Assembly: GCF_005925345.1 (NCBI RefSeq)
Contig: NZ_SSHJ01000031.1
Span: forward strand, 1 to 44,151
Direction: 5' to 3'
Origin: Pedobacter ureilyticus
GTDB lineage: Bacteria; Bacteroidota; Bacteroidia; Sphingobacteriales; Sphingobacteriaceae
DNA length: 44,151 nt
The notes under the pieces were generated by a model. That model had not been told where the DNA came from. It did no database searches and saw nothing but the letters and a program-made list of their open reading frames with translations. The position numbers and the translations under genes were made by a program. Shown here one piece after another: positions 18,338-25,528 of this stretch (the stretch's first letter is position 1; each line of letters starts with the position of its first letter).

Positions 18338-20537
18338 TTATATTGATGTATTAGCGAATCGGGTTCAAATACCTATAATTCAGAGAGATTATGCCCAAGG
18401 CAGAACCGATGGGAAAACAAATAAGATAAGAAAAGATTTCTTAGACGCCATTTTTGAATTTATACGGCAAAGATTAAGCAACTCTACAAAAGAACTTGAA
18501 CTTGATTTCATTTACGGGTTGAATAAAGATTCAAATACTTTCGTGCCGATAGATGGACAGCAACGTTTAACCACGTTATGGTTGTTATATTGGTTTGTCG
18601 CACAAAAAGAGAAAATAGGTCAAACGGATAAAGTTTTTCTAAAAAACTTTATTTATGAAACACGTCATAGTACTACTGTATTTTTAGATAAGCTAATTTC
18701 TTTTGATGCAAAATTTTCAAACCAATCTATCAAACGTGAAATAAAAAATCAATCTTGGTATTTTGAAACTTGGGATTTTGATCCTGGCATACAAGCTATG
18801 TTGGTCGTATTAAATGATATAGAGTTGCGTTACGCCGAGGCTTCATACAAAACTCTTTGGAATATTATTGGCGATAAAAACTGCCCATTTTTCTTTTACA
18901 AGTTAGATATGGAGAAGGTTGGTCTAACAGATGATCTTTACATAAAAATGAACTCAAGAGGTAAAGGTTTGACTGAATTTGAATACTTTAAAGCCAGTTT
19001 TACAGAGTTTCTTAAAGATGAATCGCGTTCAGTCAGATTTAATAATTCGATAGATGGCATTTGGACAGACACAATTTGGCAGATTGTCTTTGAAAAGAAA
19101 GGGACCAGTGATGACATTGCTTTAGAAACAGATCAAGCTTTTTTAAATATCTTTAATTTCATTACCAATGTACTATCTTTTATAAAGAATGTTAAGACAG
19201 ATAAGGGAGTATACTATCTGAATACAGAAGATACACCAGAGTTATTAGCTGTTATTTACAAAAATCAATCGGAGCAGGATTTCCTTTTTGAGGCGTTAGA
19301 TAGTATTTGTGAAATTTATAAAAGTGATGAATCATTTTGGAATAACACATTTTATTATGGGAAATTAAATTTCGAAGCTGATAAAACCAGACTATTCTTT
19401 AATCACAACGAGGCAAATTTGCTAAACCGTTGCTTATTTAATGCTATCACTCTTCAAGAAAGAATGTTATTATGGGCTTGTATCGTAAATTTTATGAATA
19501 GAGGCGATGGTTTTGAAAATAAAATAAGGGTAGTAAGAAATTTGGCAATTAATTCAGATTCCGAATTACGTGAAAATACTTTAGGAAATAGTTACCAAGA
19601 AGTTGGAGATTTTATAACTAATAATGACTTATCAGTTTTCGAGTCCTTCAAGACAGATCAAATAAATGAGGAAATTGCTAAACATAATTTTATAAAAAAT
19701 GAAACTCAGCAATTAATGGCTTTGAACAAGCTTGAAGATAGTGAAATATTCAGAGGTACGATTTCAATTTTGCCCCTTGATGAACACTTTCAGTCTAGAG
19801 CATTAAAATTTTTAGAGCTATTTGATGAAGATGAGATGATTTCGTCTTTTGATGAGAAGTGTAACTTGTTATTGTGTTTTGGCGACTATTCTCAAGAAAA
19901 AAGTGGGCTTTATAACTTGTTAGCCAAAAATAAAACTGAAATAAGAGAATTTTTTACTACTCCAGGATACAACAAGACAGAACTTAATACTAAGACAAAG
20001 TACACGTTATTAGCTTGTATAGACTATTTTAGAGCCAACCCCAAAATTCTTCCTGCTGATAAGATTAAGTTAACATTGAGCGAATATGATAACAAAGTCA
20101 AAGACTGGATTTATTATTTTCTGAGTTATCCATCATTTCGATGGTATTGCCATTTTGGCTATTTCGGGTGGAATAACAACTATCCGAGTTGGAAAATGGC
20201 AAAAAAACAGTTTAACGGGTATCATTGGAACCCATTTTTACACGAAGTTTTGTTGAGCGATAGCACAGGTAAGGTTTCTTTAGGTAATTATGGAATTTAT
20301 GATAATTTAACGATATCTAAATCAAGAACAAAAATTGAGGTGTCGATTCTTGAAGATGAGAGTGGTTTTCAATTTGAAAACGGGAATGTCACGCTAAAAG
20401 ATAATCAAGTTATAGATTTTCTTAAAAATGAAAAACTCATTAATTCTGAAGGTAGGCTGATCATTGACCAAGATGATAATGGATTAGATCTTGAAGATAG
20501 GATAGTTAGGCTTAAGGCTGTTTTAAGCACTATTTAG
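18327..20537 (+). CDS. Second DUF262 protein, partner of the GmrSD-like enzyme
   Basis: 736 aa. The N-terminal DUF262 domain has IPIIQRDYAQGR (15-26), DGQQR (76-80) and DLYIKMNSRGKGLTEFEYF. The C-terminal half lacks any EHI-type or other HNH motif; it ends in a Trp/Tyr-rich region (WIYYFLSYPSFRW, then NGYHWNPFLHEVLL) that I cannot assign. The gene overlaps its partner by 11 nt. I infer a two-protein complex in which only the first subunit carries the nuclease and this one supplies a second NTPase or recognition module. It is followed by an hsdR-like scar and a decayed region. Confidence 0.8.
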   Translation: MRTSYIDVLANRVQIPIIQRDYAQGRTDGKTNKIRKDFLDAIFEFIRQRLSNSTKELELDFIYGLNKDSNTFVPIDGQQRLTTLWLLYWFVAQKEKIGQTDKVFLKNFIYETRHSTTVFLDKLISFDAKFSNQSIKREIKNQSWYFETWDFDPGIQAMLVVLNDIELRYAEASYKTLWNIIGDKNCPFFFYKLDMEKVGLTDDLYIKMNSRGKGLTEFEYFKASFTEFLKDESRSVRFNNSIDGIWTDTIWQIVFEKKGTSDDIALETDQAFLNIFNFITNVLSFIKNVKTDKGVYYLNTEDTPELLAVIYKNQSEQDFLFEALDSICEIYKSDESFWNNTFYYGKLNFEADKTRLFFNHNEANLLNRCLFNAITLQERMLLWACIVNFMNRGDGFENKIRVVRNLAINSDSELRENTLGNSYQEVGDFITNNDLSVFESFKTDQINEEIAKHNFIKNETQQLMALNKLEDSEIFRGTISILPLDEHFQSRALKFLELFDEDEMISSFDEKCNLLLCFGDYSQEKSGLYNLLAKNKTEIREFFTTPGYNKTELNTKTKYTLLACIDYFRANPKILPADKIKLTLSEYDNKVKDWIYYFLSYPSFRWYCHFGYFGWNNNYPSWKMAKKQFNGYHWNPFLHEVLLSDSTGKVSLGNYGIYDNLTISKSRTKIEVSILEDESGFQFENGNVTLKDNQVIDFLKNEKLINSEGRLIIDQDDNGLDLEDRIVRLKAVLSTI

Positions 20538-20542
20538 ATTAG

Positions 20543-20785
20543 AATGAATACACCAAACCCAAATTAGAAGAAACATTTGTACAGCCTTTAGCGGATAAGG
20601 TCTGTGGGCATAGCTTGGGGTATGGATTGGCTCGGGCTTTAGATGAGGTTTTGCGTACAGAGGATTTTCTAAACTACGTCACTGCAAGTTACCAGAAAGT
20701 AAGATTCCTTGAGACAAAGTCCATCTTATTACAACTGAAAAGCTTGCCTGCATCAGATTTAGATTTGAACGTCTCTATGAATTGA
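20543..20785 (+). pseudogene. Headless coding remnant beginning with an hsdR-start echo
   Basis: An 80-codon frame without a start codon lies 5 nt after the DUF262 pair. Its first bases (AATGAATACACC, then CAAA-TTAGAAGAA) resemble the hsdR start with one A missing, giving NEYTKPKLEETF instead of MKYTESQLEQAF. The rest (for example KVCGHSLGYGLARALDEVL) reads like real protein but I cannot place it. The last ten or so codons already lie in the left copy of a 172-bp direct repeat, so the frame was spliced onto unrelated DNA. Non-functional as it stands. Confidence 0.4.
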
Positions 20786-20925
20786 TTTTAGATCATTTAT
20801 AAATATTAGGCCGTTTGTGTGCATGGTCAATGCCATATTTTATTTTTATATCAAAGATATCTTTAAAGTTACAAATCATCAAAAGTAATGATGATCACAA
20901 GCAAAATGCTTGCGCTAGAATGGGA
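20754..20925. repeat. Left copy of a 171/172-bp direct repeat
   Basis: Bases 20754-20925 match 22131-22301 with only a few substitutions and one indel (CTTTAAAG against CTTTAAG). In the right copy the repeat covers the 5' end of a minus-strand gene and its upstream region. In the left copy the same start reads ATG ATC TAA, so it is a dead 5' fragment. Near the right edge both copies contain a small hairpin, CAAGC-AAAAT-GCTTG. Three small minus-strand genes lie between the copies. Confidence 0.9.
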
Positions 20926-20963
20926 TTTACTCTAAATTCGCTTGAGTTTCAAGATATCTTTTT

Positions 20964-21500
20964 TCAGTCTCTTCGGTCTACATGAGCAACTACATAATAG
21001 ATATTGCCTTCTTTTGCTTCTTCTAAAGCTAAACCCACCGCTATTTTCTTTTTGCCTATTTTCCAGATGTAGGCATCGAAGGATTGGCCATTTCGCATTG
21101 TTTCCCGTTTTGGATAACCTCTACTGTGCTTTGGTTCGCCATAGGTTTTTACAAAATGCTGTTTAAGTAAATCCATTTTATCGAATAGTGCCTGGTCGAA
21201 CTTAGCATTTTCGATAGTTGCTGTATCAATTAAATAGACCATATTTAATTTCTCTGCTTTATTGAAGTAAGATGTGATGTTATAAATCCTTCCACCTACT
21301 TCTACTAAAGAGTCTGGATGCAGCTGATTAAATTCTTGTTCGGAGATACCGAACCTAGTTTCGCCAATAGCAATGTCTTCTGTTGCTTTAATTAGGCTAT
21401 CAGTAATTACATTGCTCTTCCTTTCATTGCTAAAGGTGCAAGATGAAAAGATTGATAAAATGGAAATGAATATTAAAATAAAGGAGCGATTATAATTCAT
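20964..21500 (-). CDS. Hypothetical lipoprotein
   Basis: 178 aa with a lipoprotein signal: a hydrophobic N-terminus then a lipobox-like FSSC about residue 21, so membrane-anchored outside the cytoplasm. The mature part has a motif (IAIGETRFGISEQEFNQL) seen in small Bacteroidota lipoproteins with a TRFG-type start, and a C-terminal strand-rich region (DAYIWKIGKKKIAVGLAL). No function can be assigned. It is the last gene of a short minus-strand set enclosed by the direct repeat. Confidence 0.7.
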   Translation of the reverse strand: MNYNRSFILIFISILSIFSSCTFSNERKSNVITDSLIKATEDIAIGETRFGISEQEFNQLHPDSLVEVGGRIYNITSYFNKAEKLNMVYLIDTATIENAKFDQALFDKMDLLKQHFVKTYGEPKHSRGYPKRETMRNGQSFDAYIWKIGKKKIAVGLALEEAKEGNIYYVVAHVDRRD

Positions 21501-21552
21501 TTTGTTTATTTATTATGGCTTGTGAAATCTTGTTGTTTACAATTAGTAACCT

Positions 21553-21798
21553 TCAACCTAATCTTTGTTTAAAAAACTTAAGTATGATAAAGTAGATAAA
21601 AGGCATTAAAACGAGCTGAAGCCCAAGAGATGCGATCAAAGGGAATACAAGAAGGATTTGATCATTGCCTAAATACCCAAGCAAAAATAAAATTGCGGTT
21701 AGAACTGTAATGCCAACTCCATACATCAGTACTGATTTTAGATAGAAGAACGGATAGCAGAAATAGGTGCTTTCATCTTTAATTTTACAAATGATCAC
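21553..21798 (-). CDS. C-terminal half of a split small membrane protein
   Basis: 81 aa read from GTG, with two predicted membrane helices (about 23-45 and 50-72). The frame is open further upstream, without an ATG, to the TGA that ends the neighbouring gene (21856-21858), in the same frame. The upstream codons (ENTFQVRIEDNF, then SSLTPVI) continue the strand pattern of the neighbour's C-terminus. I infer one ancestral protein of about 206 codons broken by an in-frame TGA, with this piece now probably untranslated or poorly translated. Confidence 0.5.
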   Translation of the reverse strand: MIICKIKDESTYFCYPFFYLKSVLMYGVGITVLTAILFLLGYLGNDQILLVFPLIASLGLQLVLMPFIYFIILKFFKQRLG

Positions 21799-21855
21799 TG
21801 GGGTTAGCGAACTTCTGAAATTGTCTTCAATTCTTACTTGAAAAGTATTTTCATT

Positions 21856-22173
21856 TCATCTTTTAACCTGCAGCTCGTTTCCGTTCTCTAATTTATATTT
21901 CCCCGTTTCTTTAATTGGTATTAGACGAATACGTGTGATCAACTGGCGGTTTCGGTTATTGATGTTTTCTGTTTTTAAGCTTTTAGCCTTTTCAAGATTT
22001 TCAGCTTCTTTTTCCACCTCATCGATAATCTTCGACTGGTAATTTCGGCTTTTGAGTAGGGTAATGGCTGCGTACCTGGCTTCAAAAACAAATGATCCCG
22101 AATCCATGGCAATGCTTTCCAATTCTGTAACAGATTTAGATTTGAACTTCTCTATGAATTGATTTTCGATCAT
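21856..22173 (-). CDS. N-terminal half of a split small membrane protein
   Basis: 105 aa, ATG start within the right copy of the direct repeat. The first 45 residues (FIEKFKSKSVTELESIAMDS) are helical and resemble the short N-terminal domain found in several small Bacteroidota proteins; residues 50-75 are a charged helix, and the end (KYKLENGNELQVKR) looks like the start of a beta-sandwich cut short. The stop is followed in frame by the rest of that fold and two membrane helices. Probably a pseudogene half; function unknown. Confidence 0.5.
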   Translation of the reverse strand: MIENQFIEKFKSKSVTELESIAMDSGSFVFEARYAAITLLKSRNYQSKIIDEVEKEAENLEKAKSLKTENINNRNRQLITRIRLIPIKETGKYKLENGNELQVKR

Positions 22174-22301
22174 TTATAAATATTAGGCCGTTTGTGTGCA
22201 TGGTCAATGCAATACTTTATTTTTATATCAAAGATATCTTTAAGTTACAAATCATCAAAAGTAATGATGATCACAAGCAAAATGCTTGCGCTAGAATGGG
22301 A
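22131..22301. repeat. Right copy of the 171/172-bp direct repeat
   Basis: Partner of 20754-20925. It spans the first 43 bases of the gene starting at 22173 and the upstream non-coding DNA, ending in a small CAAGC/GCTTG hairpin. The two copies lie 1377 bp apart and enclose the three minus-strand genes, as expected from a tandem duplication that later lost most of one unit, or from insertion of a segment between homologous ends. Confidence 0.9.
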
Positions 22302-22452
22302 CTGTGTGTGGTCGGCTTTCTTTTCCAATCTTATGTGGATACTAAAGACAGTAATTCTGCTTCAGTGATCTGAATCATTTTTTCTGTAGTTTTCATAATG
22401 CAAATTACTAAATCAGGTACTATTCTTAGTGTTTTTTTGCCTAAAACAAGAA

Positions 22453-22474
22453 ACGCTACCGTTAAAAGTAGCGT
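22453..22474 (-). terminator. Hairpin downstream of the 56-codon ORF
   Basis: Arms ACGCTAC and GTAGCGT flank an 8-base loop; on the minus strand the hairpin is followed by a T-rich stretch (TTTCTTGTTTT). It lies 22 nt after the stop of the small ORF at 22497-22667 and would end transcripts from it, and possibly from the long operon upstream. The region 22302-22452 otherwise shows nothing recognisable. Confidence 0.55.
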
Positions 22475-22496
22475 CTCATATCTTATGTATATAGCC

Positions 22497-22667
22497 TTAA
22501 AAGCTAACCTTTTTCTTTTCTAACAATTCTTTAGGAAAACCGTGTTCATCTAAAAAAGCCTTAGATTTTTTAGCTTTATTTACGAAAAAAGGATGATTGC
22601 CATAGTCTTTAACATTACTATTAGTTTGCAATTTAATTTTCGACGTTTTATTTATGATGTTTGCCAT
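22497..22667 (-). CDS. Small 56-aa protein with an unusually strong ribosome binding site
   Basis: The ORF starts ATG at 22667 and ends TAA at 22497. Nine bases upstream is AGGAGG, a strong Shine-Dalgarno site that is uncommon in Bacteroidota. The product is basic and Lys-rich, beginning MANIINKTSKIKLQTNS and ending in HGFPKELLEKKK. No signal peptide, membrane helix or Cys is present. It lies 142 nt beyond the last gene of the MoxR-vWA operon on the same strand, and is followed by a hairpin. It could be a small effector or regulator, a peptide precursor, or unrelated to the operon. Family not recognised. Confidence 0.55.
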   Translation of the reverse strand: MANIINKTSKIKLQTNSNVKDYGNHPFFVNKAKKSKAFLDEHGFPKELLEKKKVSF

Positions 22668-22809
22668 TATTATAACCTCCTAACTATTAAAAAGTTAATT
22701 TATTTTTTACGCATTACCAAGAATGCTTCGTAGTTGGTCTCACTTTCAAAAGACTTCCTTTACCAGATCATGTTAGAACAAAAAAGTTGGCAAATATGGT
22801 AAACATGGA

Positions 22810-25527
22810 TTACGTTTCGATTGGTATTATGTATGTTGAAATTTGGTGATCAGCGGTAATTAATGCAAAATGGTTTCGCTTTGGCACAGAAATGATTTGT
22901 AAGATATCATGATCTGTATTTACCTCAAACAATAGTGTGGCTTTATGATTGCCAAGATCATATACTTGTGCCTTTTGATTTGTTGCCAGTACAACAGAAT
23001 TATTGGGTAACAGCTGTATTTTATCAGCAGAAAGCTCATCGCCAAACATAGAGATATCAATTTTCATTTCATTTGGACTAGGTCTAACCAAAACGCAACC
23101 ATCTGAAGTTAACACGGCAATTTTTATTGCCGCATGCACTACACTAATTGAAAAGTCTAGGACTAAACCTTCAAATGGCAATACGTCCATTACACCTATC
23201 TTATCCGTCCTTACCAAAGACTTTTGCGTAATGAAATAAAGATGCTCCTTTCTCCAATATGACTTAGAGAATTGTAAAGACATTTCACTTGCTTTGGCAT
23301 TATAGGCATCCAAGGTACAAATACATGTTTCTAAACGCTTTCCATTAATATCATGTGTGTGCTGCATTATATCTTCGCCCTGAACCTCCAATATGGTTAA
23401 ATTGCCCCTAGGATCTAATGCTAGGCCAATGGTATCTGGTGTAACCCAGTTTATTTGGCGGAGAGTTGCCGACCTCAAAAAGGAAGAAGAAACGTCAAAA
23501 AACTCGTTTCGGTTAGCAATTTTTGGCGATACAAGTAACATATCATCAGATAGTCCTGGGTCGGAAATAAGTACAGGTATGGCTTCCTCATCTAAGAGCG
23601 TAAGAAAAGAGTATTCAAGATCTTCGTCCCAATTCATCCTTAGCAAGCGTATTTCGTTGACTTTTAGTCCTATCCCAAACAATTGGGTGTTGAAGTTGCA
23701 AAAATACTTCCATTCTATCGTGTTATCCAGCTGAATAAAATGTTCTGCAGATTGATGTCTTACCTGCTGATGTCTGATCGCATATCTATGTAAGTCCTGA
23801 TCTATCAAGCGATCTTCTGGTATAAATCGACCTAGTATTTTTAGTGCATTAAAATCGCCAATAGTAGCCTGTTGGTGAACGACTTGGTAGCAAATACTCA
23901 AAGCTTCATCTTTAAATACAGTATCATTCGAACTCGCAAAAAGATCTGCTAAAACGTAAAGAAAGCTAGTGCGTTTAGTTCTTGTAACATGGCTTTGATG
24001 AAATTCACTTACTGCAGTAGTTAGGGTAGAGCCACGCTTAACAACGATTTCGAAATACTTGGAAAGACACTGCTCTCGCTTATTGTTATGATGCCAACCT
24101 TCCAAAACAACCGCTTGCGCCCGTTCTAAATCGCCAAATTTTTCGATGATAATATTAGAAGCCTTAAGGTAATCTCTTGCTGCTAGATATTTTTTAATTA
24201 CTTCTTCGAAGTATTTAGCGGCACTTTCTTCTTGACCAAGCTGCAGATAAAGATTACCCACGGTCTCATAATGTTCCAATTTGATGTAAAGCACAATAGC
24301 CTCATTCAGCAATCCTCCTTGCTCAAGGCATTCGGCCGCTAGCAGCTCATTTTTCAAGTGGTCTTTAAAGATGGCTGCCGCTTCCCTATAGTGTTTTCCG
24401 TCTTTTAAGGTATTGGCGGCTCTAAAAAAATCTCCAAGCAAGTGCGCATAGACATAAGCTGCCCGTTTATAATCGCTATTTGAGATCGCTTCATTAGCTA
24501 CCTTTTCATAACGTTCCTGCAGCACCCATCTGTAATTTCCAATATCCCAAACGTCGGCAGCTACGCCACTTCCAAAGCGATTGAAATTAAAATTGAGGTT
24601 GCGTCTTGTTAGTTTCCCCGTAGGTTTGGCAATCCCCCTATCTAAATACGGACTATTCAATGGTATGGCATACTGCAGCGCTAAATCCTTGTCCTTATCA
24701 AACATCTTTACCAATCTATTCAATTCCGTATCACGCTGTTTTTCTAGAAAATCCATCTGCTTATTGATCCAGGAATCCAAACGATGTAGCCAGCTTGGTT
24801 TCTGCATATTATTAATTTCAGAAACAGTTTTAGGAAGAAGAAAACTAAACGCCTTTAGTATAAATCTGACCATAAATCCCAGTATTAACATGAGCCAGAT
24901 GCCCATATTGACTAGTGGTCTGAGTAGTTTTTTCAGTTTAGAAAATTTGCCCTTAGCCGGTTCCTCCAATTCAGGGATATCGCTTAAAGGCTTGTTGTCT
25001 ATCAATATTTTAAGGTTTTCGAGCGCATCTAGATCTCCATCCTGCGTTAAAGAAATCGTTCTGATTTGGGGCTGTGATGCAACTTTTGGCCACACGGTTC
25101 TCCAATCACGGTTTTCCAATATTGGCAATGCTATCAAATCCGAAAGATCTTGCACATCTTTGGTTTCGAAGCCTACCAGACCAACGTGGGGATGAAAAAA
25201 TTGGATTTCCCACAACTTTATCTTTTGGATCTCGTCGGCATCAATATTGGGAAAAAGCTTAGCATCCGATGGAATAAAAAAACCTTCCGAAACCATCCTG
25301 TAGGGATTTCTGATAAGCCCCCTCTTAGGAATCTCATTCTCAAACACAATAAAGATGCCCACGCAATTATTATGTGCGATGCTCTGGGGCACGAGATAAC
25401 CTTTTAGGCCATCTACTTTGATAGCCCAAAAAGAAATCTCGTTAAACCAATCGGCTACATTTCCGTGCAGATAGGCTCCAGCTATCGTTTGGTCTATATT
25501 TTTTTGATGGCGTAATGCTAACTCCAT
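22810..25527 (-). CDS. bpX-type protein: N-terminal bpX6-like domain, membrane helix, TPR-like repeats, propeller-like end
   Basis: 905 aa, last gene of the operon. Residues 1-185 form an N-terminal globular domain (NVADWFNEISFWAIKV, GYLVPQSIAHNNC) like the bpX domains of MoxR-vWA-beta-propeller ternary systems. A hydrophobic segment at about 207-230 is a probable membrane helix, so one part likely faces the periplasm or the protein is membrane-anchored. Residues 345-470 are helical hairpins of TPR type (RAAYVYAHLLGDFFRAANTL and similar). The last 300 residues are strand-rich with repeating short blades and probably form a beta-propeller. The start is 1 nt after the previous stop. It may be the sensor or effector scaffold; the exact bpX number is from memory. 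Confidence 0.7.
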   Translation of the reverse strand: MELALRHQKNIDQTIAGAYLHGNVADWFNEISFWAIKVDGLKGYLVPQSIAHNNCVGIFIVFENEIPKRGLIRNPYRMVSEGFFIPSDAKLFPNIDADEIQKIKLWEIQFFHPHVGLVGFETKDVQDLSDLIALPILENRDWRTVWPKVASQPQIRTISLTQDGDLDALENLKILIDNKPLSDIPELEEPAKGKFSKLKKLLRPLVNMGIWLMLILGFMVRFILKAFSFLLPKTVSEINNMQKPSWLHRLDSWINKQMDFLEKQRDTELNRLVKMFDKDKDLALQYAIPLNSPYLDRGIAKPTGKLTRRNLNFNFNRFGSGVAADVWDIGNYRWVLQERYEKVANEAISNSDYKRAAYVYAHLLGDFFRAANTLKDGKHYREAAAIFKDHLKNELLAAECLEQGGLLNEAIVLYIKLEHYETVGNLYLQLGQEESAAKYFEEVIKKYLAARDYLKASNIIIEKFGDLERAQAVVLEGWHHNNKREQCLSKYFEIVVKRGSTLTTAVSEFHQSHVTRTKRTSFLYVLADLFASSNDTVFKDEALSICYQVVHQQATIGDFNALKILGRFIPEDRLIDQDLHRYAIRHQQVRHQSAEHFIQLDNTIEWKYFCNFNTQLFGIGLKVNEIRLLRMNWDEDLEYSFLTLLDEEAIPVLISDPGLSDDMLLVSPKIANRNEFFDVSSSFLRSATLRQINWVTPDTIGLALDPRGNLTILEVQGEDIMQHTHDINGKRLETCICTLDAYNAKASEMSLQFSKSYWRKEHLYFITQKSLVRTDKIGVMDVLPFEGLVLDFSISVVHAAIKIAVLTSDGCVLVRPSPNEMKIDISMFGDELSADKIQLLPNNSVVLATNQKAQVYDLGNHKATLLFEVNTDHDILQIISVPKRNHFALITADHQISTYIIPIET

Positions 25528-25528
25528 A

